From contig DNFL01000046.1 of assembly GCA_003486945.1 (NCBI GenBank), positions 7,468 through 18,956 of the forward strand: a stretch of DNA of 11,489 nucleotides, read 5' to 3'. A program made the position numbers and the translations under genes. The notes under the pieces are model-generated. The model was given only the letters and a program-made list of their open reading frames with translations, made no database searches and was not told the origin of the DNA. The stretch is from Hyphomonas sp. (GTDB lineage Bacteria; Pseudomonadota; Alphaproteobacteria; Caulobacterales; Hyphomonadaceae). Position 1 is the stretch's first letter. Each line of letters opens with the position of its first letter. Below, in pieces: positions 5,806-11,489 of this stretch.

Positions 5806-7174
5806 ATTTGTTCCTGATCGTGACGAGTTCTTCCGCAGAAGACGGATGCAGCGCGCATGTGCGGTCGAAGTCTTCCTTCGTTGCGCCCATCTTCACCGCG
5901 ATGGCGACCATCTGGATCATCTCGGCGGCATCTTCGCCGACGATGTGGACACCGACGACCACATTGTCGGATGCCCGCACGACGATTTTCATGAACACGC
6001 GCTCGGCGCTTCCGTTCAGCGAGTTCTGCATTGGCTTGAAGTTCGTCTTGTAGAGATCGATCTCGCCAAATTTCGCGCGCGCTTCAGCTTCGCTCATGCC
6101 GACCGTGCCGACTTCGGGCTGGGTGAACACGGCGGTTGGAATGTTCGTATAGTCCATCTTCCATGGCTTGCCGCCGAATTCCGTGTCCGCGAAAGCGTGG
6201 CCCTGGCGAATCGCCACTGGCGTCAGGTTCACCTGGTCGGTCACATCGCCCACGGCAAAGATGTTCGGCACGTTCGTGCGCGACCATTCATCGACGATCA
6301 CCGCGCCGTTCCCGTCCAGCGCAACGCCTACCTTCTCCGCGCCAAGCCCATCCGTGTTGGCAATCCGGCCCACGGCCATCATCACCACTTCGGCTTCCAG
6401 CGTGTCGCCATTCTTCAGCTTCACGCGGCGCACGCCGTCCGCCCCCAGATCAATCCGCTCGGCAATCGTTCCGGTGATAAGCTTGATGCCCGCCAGCGCG
6501 AGGTTGCCGGTCACGATATCCTGCACATCGCTGTCAAAGCCGCGCAGCACTTTTGCGCCGCGATAAACCACCGTCACATCCACCCCGAGCCCGGCATAGA
6601 CATGCGCGAACTCGAGCGCGATATATCCGCCGCCCGCGATGATCATCCGCTTCGGCAGCGGGTCGAGGAAGAAGGCGTCGTCCGAGGCAAGCGTATGCTC
6701 CACACCCGGCAGCTCCTCCGGCGTGGGCCTCCATATGCGCCCGCCGGTCGCGATCAGGATCTTGTCTGCGGTCACAACGCGGCCGGATTTCATCAGGCGC
6801 ACCGTGTGCGCATCCACAAACTCCGCGCGCTCTTCAAATATCTCTGCGCCCGCGCCATTCACATTGCGGCTGTAGATGCCGGAGAGCCGGTCGACTTCCG
6901 TATGCATGGCCTTCAGGAAGGCGGTGTGGTCATAGGATACGCCGTCTACGGACCATCCGTATCCGGCGGCGTGTTTGATCTTCTTGCCATAGTCGCTGGC
7001 ATAGACCATGAACTTCTTCGGCACGCAGCCGCGCACCACACAGGTGCCGCCCATGCGGTATTCCTCCGCGACAGCCACTTTCGCGCCCGCCAGCGCTGCG
7101 ATCCGGCTTGCCCGCACACCGCCCGAGCCACCTCCGATCACGAAGAGGTCATAGTCATAGGTCTTGTCTGTCAT
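5789..7174 (-). CDS. gor: glutathione-disulfide reductase
   Basis: This cytoplasmic FAD flavoenzyme reduces oxidised glutathione with NADPH. At 461 aa it has the family's normal length. The FAD Rossmann motif is VIGGGSGG (12-19). The redox-active disulfide is C45/C50 in GGTCVVRGCVPKK. The second Rossmann fold has AGGGYIALEF followed by VVYRGAKVLRGFD, whose arginines fit NADPH rather than NADH. The FAD-contact motif is IFAVGDVTD. The C-terminal HPSSAEE gives the catalytic dyad H443 and E448. GCVPKK with the R-containing VVYR strand separates it from dihydrolipoamide and mercuric reductases. It is the last gene of the glmU-rpiA-ydeI-gor string, 68 bp after ydeI. Its Shine-Dalgarno sequence is weak (GGAA, about 8 nt). 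It overlaps the TIR-ParA stop by 4 bp, sharing CTAG. Confidence 0.95.
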   Translation of the reverse strand: MTDKTYDYDLFVIGGGSGGVRASRIAALAGAKVAVAEEYRMGGTCVVRGCVPKKFMVYASDYGKKIKHAAGYGWSVDGVSYDHTAFLKAMHTEVDRLSGIYSRNVNGAGAEIFEERAEFVDAHTVRLMKSGRVVTADKILIATGGRIWRPTPEELPGVEHTLASDDAFFLDPLPKRMIIAGGGYIALEFAHVYAGLGVDVTVVYRGAKVLRGFDSDVQDIVTGNLALAGIKLITGTIAERIDLGADGVRRVKLKNGDTLEAEVVMMAVGRIANTDGLGAEKVGVALDGNGAVIVDEWSRTNVPNIFAVGDVTDQVNLTPVAIRQGHAFADTEFGGKPWKMDYTNIPTAVFTQPEVGTVGMSEAEARAKFGEIDLYKTNFKPMQNSLNGSAERVFMKIVVRASDNVVVGVHIVGEDAAEMIQMVAIAVKMGATKEDFDRTCALHPSSAEELVTIRNKWAAPA

Positions 7175-7242
7175 GAGATTTTCCGCGGGTTGTGCCAGGC
7201 TCGCTGCGCACCAGATGGCCGGTCAGCGGGCGGGTTTCAAGG

Positions 7243-7863
7243 TCACCGTTCGGTCGCGCCCTTTCCGGCAATGATGTGGGAACGGAATTTCGCGATCCGC
7301 GCCTGCCGGGTCGCGCTCGCCTTTGCGCCGTTGAGATTGATCACATAGCTGCGCTGACGGCCGGGCGTCAGGGCATGGAAGGCTTCTGCGAGTTCCGGAT
7401 CGGCGTCGAGTGCTTCGACCAGTTCCTCCGGCAGTTCGATTTCCTGCGCCGTCTTTTGCGGCAGGATGCCTTGCTCCGCATAGTCCATCGCTTCGGCAAT
7501 ATAGGCGCGGAGGACCTTCTCCATCCGCGCCGGCGCTTCATTCTCCCGGAAGAACAAGACGCCCGCCTCGCGCGTGTTCGGCCCGGCTTTTTCGAGGATG
7601 CCCTCGGGGTCTTTCATCAGGCCGGGATTGAAGAAGCTCATCCGGAAGTCGTTCCGGAACGCGCCGAACAGCGTGATATTGCGCCCGGCATGCATATAGA
7701 CCGGGTGGCCCCATTTCACCGTTTCTGTGAGGCCCGCCGCAAGACAGATGCGGCGTAGGCCGGCGAGGCCTTCCATCCATCTCTGTACGGAACAATCCGC
7801 CGTCGCAAACCGGTCGCAGCGCCCACATCCCTTGCCGAAATAGTCTGCAATCTCGGTGATCAC
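7243..7863 (-). CDS. YdeI/OmpD-associated family protein with Cys-rich N terminus
   Basis: This 206-aa cytoplasmic protein has a DUF1801-like core at 30-125 (ETVKWGHPVYMHAGRNITLFG, DFRMSFFNPGLM) and a YdeI/OmdA C-terminal motif LTPGRQRSYVINLNGAK (165-181). DUF1801 proteins have been likened to frataxin-fold iron chaperones, but the biochemical role is not settled. A distinct N-terminal segment carries C13, C16 and C24 in KGCGRCDRFATADCS, which could bind metal. The start is GTG at 7863, one nucleotide after the rpiA stop, so translation is probably coupled. The first in-frame ATG (M30) would cut off the Cys segment, which continues smoothly into the core, so I keep the GTG. It sits between rpiA and gor, which hints at a redox or metal link, by position only. 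Confidence 0.8.
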   Translation of the reverse strand: MITEIADYFGKGCGRCDRFATADCSVQRWMEGLAGLRRICLAAGLTETVKWGHPVYMHAGRNITLFGAFRNDFRMSFFNPGLMKDPEGILEKAGPNTREAGVLFFRENEAPARMEKVLRAYIAEAMDYAEQGILPQKTAQEIELPEELVEALDADPELAEAFHALTPGRQRSYVINLNGAKASATRQARIAKFRSHIIAGKGATER

Positions 7864-7864
7864 A

Positions 7865-8566
7865 TCAATACTCGATGATCCGCGCGCCGGTCTCGGTGCC
7901 GAAGATCACCGTGCGGGCGAGGCCGATGAACAGGCCGTGCTCAACCACGCCGGGCACGCCGGAAAGATAGGCGGCTGCGCGCGGAGGATCGGGGATCAGC
8001 GTGCAGTGGCAGTCGAGAATGTAGTTGCCACCATCGGTGACGAGCAGGTCGTGGCTGCCCGGCTGTTTGCGCAGTTCGACACGCGGGCGCGCAACGCCGG
8101 ATGCCGACAATGCATCGTGCACCTTCTTCGCCGTGATGGTGTAGCCGAACGGCGTCACTTCCACCGGCAGCGGAAACGCGCCGAGCGCCTGTACATCCTT
8201 CGTCGGGTCCGCGATCACCACCATGTGATCCGAAGCGTTGGCGATGATCTTCTCGCGCAGCAGCGCCGCGCCGCCGCCCTTGATCAGCACGCCGCCAGGG
8301 CCGGCTTCATCCGCGCCGTCGACGGTGAGATGAATGCGGTCCACCTGTTCGAACGGGATCAGCGGCACGCCGAGACTGCGGGCGAGGTCGCGCGTCTGCA
8401 GGCTGGTTTCGATACAGCGCACGATCAGGCCATCCGCGATTTCATCCGCCAGCAGCTCGACAAAATATTTTGCCGTCGAGCCTGTGCCGAGGCCGATGGT
8501 CATACCGTCCTCGACATATTCCATCGCGGCGGCGGCTGCGTTCTGCTTTTCGAGTTCGAACGCCAT
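7865..8566 (-). CDS. rpiA: ribose-5-phosphate isomerase A
   Basis: This enzyme interconverts ribose 5-phosphate and ribulose 5-phosphate in the pentose phosphate pathway, as a cytoplasmic dimer. It is 233 aa, normal for RpiA. All signatures are present: GLGTGST (25-31, phosphate loop), DGADE (83-87) and KGGGAALLREK (96-106). The catalytic residues of E. coli RpiA (D81, D84, K94, E103) correspond to D83, D86, K96 and E105. The start ATG lies 6 bp after the glmU stop and the stop lies 1 nt before the ydeI GTG, so it is the second gene of the operon. The GAAGGG inside the glmU 3' end may serve as a distant ribosome binding site. Confidence 0.96.
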   Translation of the reverse strand: MAFELEKQNAAAAAMEYVEDGMTIGLGTGSTAKYFVELLADEIADGLIVRCIETSLQTRDLARSLGVPLIPFEQVDRIHLTVDGADEAGPGGVLIKGGGAALLREKIIANASDHMVVIADPTKDVQALGAFPLPVEVTPFGYTITAKKVHDALSASGVARPRVELRKQPGSHDLLVTDGGNYILDCHCTLIPDPPRAAAYLSGVPGVVEHGLFIGLARTVIFGTETGARIIEY

Positions 8567-8572
8567 GCTGCT

Positions 8573-9946
8573 TCAACCCTTCTTTTTCTTCGATGCCTTT
8601 TCGGAAGCCTTCCGTGTCCGGAATGTCTTCGCCCAGCCTTCGCGCGTCATCTGATGGCCGCGCGCCACAGCCAGCGCATCGTCTGGCACGTCCTTGGTGA
8701 TGACGCTGCCGGATCCGACATAGGCCCCGTCGCCAATCGACACCGGCGCCACGATGGCCGAGTTCGATCCGACAAAGGCGCCTTCGCCGATGCTCGTCTG
8801 GTGTTTTTCGAAGCCGTCATAGTTGCAGAAGATGGTGCCTGCGCCGATGTTCGCGTCGGCACCGATGCGGCCATCGCCGAGATAGGCAAGATGGTTAGCC
8901 TTCGCGCCCTCGCCCATTTCGGTATTCTTGGTCTCGACGAAATTGCCGATCTTCACACCCTTCGCAAGCACCGTACCCGGACGAAGGCGTGCATAGGGGC
9001 CAATCTCGCACTCGGCGCCGACCACCGCGCCCTCCAGATGGCTGAACGCCCGGATGCGCGCGCCGCCGGCAACCTTCACGCCTGGGGCGAACACGACATG
9101 CGGCTCAACGACCACATCGGCGGCGATCTGCGTATCGTGGGCGAAGAACACCGTTTCCGGCGCCACCAGCGTGACACCGCCATCCATCAGCGCCTTGCGG
9201 CGGCGCGCCTGGAAAATGGCTTCGGCCTCGGCGAGATCGGATTTGGAATCGCAGCCGATGAGGTCGTCTTCGGTCGCGGTGACCAGCACGCAGCGCCCGC
9301 CTTCGGCGCGGGCGAGGCCGACGAGGTCGGTCAGGTAGTATTCGCCCTTGGCATTCTGGTTTGTGATTTTTTGCAAGAGGCGGAACATGTCCTTCGCGCC
9401 GCCCGCCATGACGCCGGAATTGCAGATGCGCACTTTCAGCTGTTCCGGCGTCGCCTCGCGCGCTTCGACGATGGCTTCAAGGTCGCCCGCCGCGTTGGTG
9501 ATCAGGCGTCCGTAGAGGCCGGGCTCTGCCGCTTCGAAACCGAGCACGCCCAGCTTTGCGCCGGCGGCCACCTCGCCAAACAAGGCTTCGATCACACTCA
9601 CCGGCACCAGCGGGCTGTCGCCGTAGAGCACGGCGAGTTCACCCTCAAAACCTTTCAGCGCCTCCTCGGCGCAGCGCACGGCATGGCCGGTGCCCATCGG
9701 CGGGTCCTGGAAGGCGATGGCGGCGTCCGGATGGTTTGCTTTCAGATGCGCGATCAGCACGTCCTGCGACGGGTGCACAACAACAACAATGCGAGAGCAG
9801 CCTGCGTCCTGTGCCAGTGCCAGCGACCAGTCGACCATCGGCCGGCCGCCCACGGCATGCATCACTTTCGGCAAGGCGGACTTCATCCGCGTGCCTTTGC
9901 CAGCCGCCAGGATGACGGCGGCGCGCTGCGCTGAAGCGGTGGTCAA
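8573..9946 (-). CDS. glmU: bifunctional UDP-GlcNAc pyrophosphorylase / glucosamine-1-phosphate acetyltransferase
   Basis: GlmU acetylates glucosamine 1-phosphate and then couples GlcNAc-1-P to UTP, giving UDP-GlcNAc for peptidoglycan and LPS. The N-terminal uridyltransferase domain (1-230) has LAAGKGTRM (13-21), K27, MGTGHA (84-89) and YGD (108-110, metal-binding D110). The C-terminal half (about 255-430) is a left-handed beta helix of hexapeptide repeats with NHLAYLGD (351-358); H352 matches the catalytic H363 of E. coli. The tail ends in a lysine-rich KASKKKKG. The start must be TTG at 9946: the only in-frame codons upstream run to a TAG 13 codons earlier with no ATG or GTG, and the next methionine (M21) is inside the catalytic motif. 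GGAG lies 7 nt before the TTG. It is the first gene of the - strand operon, divergent from gph. Confidence 0.95.
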   Translation of the reverse strand: MTTASAQRAAVILAAGKGTRMKSALPKVMHAVGGRPMVDWSLALAQDAGCSRIVVVVHPSQDVLIAHLKANHPDAAIAFQDPPMGTGHAVRCAEEALKGFEGELAVLYGDSPLVPVSVIEALFGEVAAGAKLGVLGFEAAEPGLYGRLITNAAGDLEAIVEAREATPEQLKVRICNSGVMAGGAKDMFRLLQKITNQNAKGEYYLTDLVGLARAEGGRCVLVTATEDDLIGCDSKSDLAEAEAIFQARRRKALMDGGVTLVAPETVFFAHDTQIAADVVVEPHVVFAPGVKVAGGARIRAFSHLEGAVVGAECEIGPYARLRPGTVLAKGVKIGNFVETKNTEMGEGAKANHLAYLGDGRIGADANIGAGTIFCNYDGFEKHQTSIGEGAFVGSNSAIVAPVSIGDGAYVGSGSVITKDVPDDALAVARGHQMTREGWAKTFRTRKASEKASKKKKG

Positions 9947-9976
9947 TGGCAGGCTCCCTCTCGCTTTCCTCTGCCT

Positions 9977-10010
9977 CCTCGCCTAGACGAAACCCCGCAG
10001 CTTGGCGAGG
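9977..10010. promoter_or_regulatory. 7-bp inverted repeat in the glmU/gph divergent region
   Basis: CCTCGCC (9977-9983) and GGCGAGG (10004-10010) are perfect inverted arms 20 nt apart. The right arm includes the only Shine-Dalgarno-like GAGG of gph, 11 nt before its ATG, so pairing could hide the ribosome site. It could equally be an operator shared by the two genes, or chance. I see no convincing -35/-10 pair in this 75-bp gap. Confidence 0.3.
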
Positions 10011-10021
10011 GCGAAGACGGC

Positions 10022-10741
10022 ATGGAACCTGTTGATCCTGTTAGCTTTGACGGCTGGACGGTCCTGTTCGATCTGGACGGAACGCTGGTCGATACAGCGC
10101 CGGACCTGCTCGGCGCGCTGAACCATGTTCTGGGCGGGCTGCGGCTGGAGCCGGTGCCGCTGAGCGCGGTGGCCGAAATGATCGGGCACGGCGCGCGGGC
10201 AATGATCGAAACCGGCGTGCGCACGCGCGGGGCTGTTCTGAATGCAGCAGACATGGATGAAGCCTTTGAGCGTTTCATCGCGCACTATGTGGCCAATATC
10301 GCGGTGCACTCGCGGCCCTTCGAGGGCGCAGTTGCGGCGCTGGATATACTGCGCGCGCAGGGCGCCCTTCTCACTGTCTGCACCAACAAGCGGCAGGATC
10401 TGAGCGAGCGCCTGATCAGCGCGCTCGGCCTGACGAGCCGGTTTGACCTGATTGTTGGCGCAGATCAGGTGCCCAACCGCAAGCCGCATGCCGACCATCC
10501 GCTGGAAACCATCCGCCGGGCTGGCGGCGTGCCGGAACAGTCCCTGTTTGTTGGTGACAGCCGCACAGACGAAAGGGCAGCCCGGAATGCCGGACTGCCC
10601 TTCGTGTTCGTGACCTTCGGCTACGAAGCTGAATCAGCGGAGGCGATCGGGGCGGATGTCACCATCAGCCACTATGACCAACTTGTTCCAGCTTTGTCAG
10701 GCCTCAGGGATCAGGCGGTTGCTTCGCCGCGCGGACGGTAG
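10022..10741 (+). CDS. gph: phosphoglycolate phosphatase (HAD family)
   Basis: This cytoplasmic phosphatase probably removes 2-phosphoglycolate, a by-product of oxidative DNA damage repair. At 239 aa it has the HAD subfamily I layout: motif I FDLDGTLVDT (16-25, nucleophile D17 and acid D19), a helical cap (about 28-95), motif II TVCTNK (118-123, T121), motif III K154 in NRKPHAD, and motif IV FVGDSRTDERAARNAG (176-191, D179 and D183). The long form of motif IV is typical of Gph, but other small phosphates are possible substrates. It is divergent from glmU, across 75 bp. The ribosome site is weak (GAGG, 11 nt away). Its last 31 bp overlap the convergent 80-aa gene. An 8-bp perfect inverted repeat (10573-10602) lies inside motif IV. 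Confidence 0.9.
   Translation: MEPVDPVSFDGWTVLFDLDGTLVDTAPDLLGALNHVLGGLRLEPVPLSAVAEMIGHGARAMIETGVRTRGAVLNAADMDEAFERFIAHYVANIAVHSRPFEGAVAALDILRAQGALLTVCTNKRQDLSERLISALGLTSRFDLIVGADQVPNRKPHADHPLETIRRAGGVPEQSLFVGDSRTDERAARNAGLPFVFVTFGYEAESAEAIGADVTISHYDQLVPALSGLRDQAVASPRGR
10573..10602 (+). repeat. terminator-like hairpin inside gph
   Basis: AAGGGCAG (10573-10580) and CTGCCCTT (10595-10602) are perfect arms around a 14-nt loop that itself contains CCGG-AATG-CCGG. The sequence codes for the conserved motif IV of Gph and no T-run follows beyond TT, so it is probably a coding by-product, not a working terminator. Confidence 0.4.
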
Positions 10742-10953
10742 GTCGGGCGGCCGGCACCGGCTTCACCCGCAGCACGCCGGCGAGGCATGCCGTTCACCAT
10801 GTTGGAACGCACGTCGGTACGGGCGCTCCGCATGGCGGGAACGAACCCGGCATCAACGAGGTCGACATCGACTTCGTAGCCACGCTCGGTCCAGTACGCA
10901 TTGATTTTTTCACGAAGGCGCTTCGCGCCATCTTCGTCACACCAGTCTTTCAC
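10711..10953 (-). CDS. 80-aa protein of unknown function
   Basis: This is a small soluble protein with no signal peptide or membrane segment. Residues 1-26 (DEDGAKRLREKINAYWTERGY) look like an amphipathic helix. Residues 27-57 contain VDVDLVDAGFVPAMRSARTD and VRSNMVNGMPRR, which resemble small uncharacterised proteins I associate with other alphaproteobacteria; this is from memory, not a search. Residues 58-80 are a basic, Gly/Ala/Pro-rich tail, probably disordered, which would allow nucleic-acid binding but does not show it. The start is GTG at 10953, with GGAGAGAG ending close upstream (GGAG 8 nt away), a strong ribosome site. The only other in-frame starts would remove half the protein. 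It converges on gph with a 31-bp overlap and has a 500-bp upstream region of its own. Confidence 0.7.
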   Translation of the reverse strand: MKDWCDEDGAKRLREKINAYWTERGYEVDVDLVDAGFVPAMRSARTDVRSNMVNGMPRRRAAGEAGAGRPTYRPRGEATA

Positions 10954-10984
10954 TTTGCTCTCTCCAGGCTCGTTATTTACTCTT

Positions 10985-11000
10985 GGTGGCCGGGGCCACC
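10985..11000 (-). promoter_or_regulatory. GC-rich hairpin in the leader of the 80-aa gene
   Basis: GGTGGC (10985-10990) and GCCACC (10995-11000) pair around a 4-nt loop, or 7 bp if the loop is reduced to GG. It lies 31-47 nt upstream of the GTG at 10953. No T-run follows on either strand, so a leader RNA structure is more likely than a terminator. Confidence 0.35.
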
Positions 11001-11236
11001 GCGCCTGTCCTTCTTAGGGTTCATACTGCGGGACTTGATTGACCCGTCTTGTATGTCGGCTAGATGACAACGTTTGCAGCCTTTCTCAAGAGTAAATTCG
11101 AATGACGCTTTCGTTAGATTCGAAGATGAACAGCCGTTCAGCGCTGCGTTAAGGCTGGATTTTGCCCGGCACTACGGGTTTTCCGCTAGTTCGCGCTTTG
11201 GCCAGCGGTAGCAAGGGCTCAAACGTATTGCGACGC

Positions 11237-11315
11237 TCTGTCACAATGCATTTTTTCACTGTCCCGTGATCGCGTGACAGACCAAAAGGCTCATGCATAG
11301 ATGCATTTCTGTCAT
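11237..11315. repeat. cluster of CTGTC-type heptamers with an 8-bp inverted pair
   Basis: TCTGTCAC (11237-11244) and GTGACAGA (11274-11281) are perfect inverted arms, 29 bp apart. CTGTCCC (11259-11265) is a near copy two helical turns after the first, and CTGTCAT lies at 11309-11315. Four related heptamers in 79 bp suggest binding sites for one protein. CTGTCAT is also the PhoB half-site, but no tandem 11-bp pair is formed. Confidence 0.4.
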
Positions 11316-11407
11316 ATGGAGCTATGCTGTTTTGGAAGCCCTTCCGCCGCGACCTGCAGCCTCCGGAAGCCCCGACTCAGCCTTTCAGAGGCGCTCACAT
11401 AACCCGC

Positions 11408-11436
11408 TTGACCTCACGCAGCTTGCCGACTACGCC
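11408..11436 (+). promoter_or_regulatory. candidate promoter of tRNA-Val
   Basis: TTGACC (-35, 11408-11413), a 17-bp spacer, then TACGCC (-10, 11431-11436). The -35 box is good and the -10 box poor. A GC-rich stretch (CACGCGCTCGCG) follows up to the tRNA, like the discriminators of stable-RNA promoters under stringent control. The leader would be only a few nucleotides. Confidence 0.4.
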
Positions 11437-11449
11437 ACGCGCTCGCGTC

Positions 11450-11489
11450 GGGCGATTAGCTCAGTGGTAGAGCACTGCCTTCACACGGC
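11450..11489 (+). tRNA. tRNA-Val, anticodon CAC (3' part outside the window)
   Basis: The first 40 nt of a tRNA are present: acceptor strand GGGCGAT (11450-11456), D stem GCTC/GAGC (11459-11462 and 11470-11473) with loop AGTGGTA, anticodon stem CTGCC (11475-11479) and loop TTCACAC, giving anticodon CAC (11482-11484), which reads the valine codon GUG. GGC at 11487-11489 begins the matching 3' side of the stem. The sequence agrees with bacterial tRNA-Val. The rest is cut off by the window edge. Confidence 0.93.

Larger units (their letters stand above)
10954..11449. other. gene-free region of about 500 bp between the 80-aa gene and tRNA-Val
   Basis: No convincing coding region was found on either strand. 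The left part is the leader of the 80-aa gene. The middle is less GC-rich and holds two copies of ATTCGAA (11096-11102 and 11118-11124), 22 bp apart, and a small CCCG/CGGG hairpin followed by TTTT (11165-11182). The right part has a cluster of CTGTC-type heptamers, three ATGCAT sites (11246, 11293, 11301) and the tRNA promoter. The density of small repeats suggests regulatory use, but the controlled gene is not clear. Confidence 0.5.

Noticed and set aside
5846..7348. A 500-codon open frame on the + strand opposite gor
   Set aside because: It is antisense to a fully conserved glutathione reductase and its translation has no domain pattern.
7856..9934. A 692-codon open frame on the + strand opposite glmU, rpiA and part of ydeI
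   Set aside because: It lies exactly antisense to proteins with intact catalytic motifs. Long open antisense frames are expected in GC-rich DNA, and its translation is low-complexity His/Arg/Ala-rich with no recognisable motif.
11149..11165. A CtrA site (TTAA-N7-TTAA)
   Set aside because: TTAA-GGCTGGA-TTTT keeps only half of the second element, too weak to claim.
11238..11330. A Pho box (CTGTCAT-N4-CTGTCAT)
   Set aside because: Single half-sites are present, but no second half-site occurs at the required 11-bp step.
11324..11470. A 48-codon open frame beginning MLFWKPFRRD
   Set aside because: It runs 21 nt into the tRNA gene, its GGAG is only 2 nt from the ATG, and the later residues look random.
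1..11489. Mobile elements, CRISPR arrays, integrases or toxin-antitoxin pairs
   Set aside because: No transposase or integrase motifs, no regular spaced repeats and no terminal inverted repeats were found. The tRNA at the edge is a possible integration site, but its 3' half is not in view.

Overview
The window is high-GC chromosomal DNA, roughly 60% GC by eye, and every coding region uses the same GC-rich codon style. The gene set points to an alphaproteobacterium, probably of the Hyphomonadaceae/Caulobacterales kind: a class II DAHP synthase, a tight glmU-rpiA-ydeI-gor string beside a divergent gph, and many GTG/TTG starts. The placement is inferred from gene content and protein style; no database was searched.

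Layout from left to right. (1) 1-1557, + strand: the 3' part of an OmpA-type outer-membrane/periplasmic protein, then a small lipoprotein 4 bp later. (2) 1564-2280, - strand: a CPBP-family membrane protease, tail to tail with the lipoprotein; both stop codons lie in a 16-bp perfect palindrome. (3) 2281-2449: a divergent control region with two clear dyads. (4) 2450-2944, + strand: a small protein with a Cys/His knuckle at the front and membrane segments at the back. (5) 2955-4331, - strand: class II DAHP synthase, the entry enzyme of aromatic amino-acid synthesis. (6) 4332-4484: a divergent intergenic region with a candidate aroG promoter and an 11-bp-phased direct repeat. (7) 4485-5792, + strand: an apparent fusion of a TIR domain to a ParA/MinD-type ATPase, the most unusual gene here. 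(8) 5789-9946, - strand: a likely four-gene operon read right to left, glmU-rpiA-ydeI-gor. (9) 10022-10741, + strand: gph. (10) 10711-10953, - strand: a conserved-looking 80-aa protein of unknown function, overlapping the gph 3' end by 31 bp. (11) 10954-11449: about 500 bp without a convincing gene but rich in small repeats. (12) 11450 to the end: the first 40 nt of tRNA-Val(CAC), cut by the window edge.

How the genes fit together. Most of the window is housekeeping: cell-envelope precursor supply (GlmU makes UDP-GlcNAc), pentose phosphate metabolism (RpiA), glutathione redox (Gor), removal of 2-phosphoglycolate (Gph), the shikimate pathway (DAHP synthase) and envelope proteins. The accessory-looking part is the TIR-ParA gene. 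It is a single gene between two conserved metabolic genes, has no ParB partner or adjacent defence gene, and appears to carry Asp where catalytic TIR domains have their NAD-cleaving Glu. No mobile element, CRISPR array, integrase or IS is visible. The packing is compact: four convergent pairs meet within 10 bp or overlap, and five genes start with GTG or TTG.
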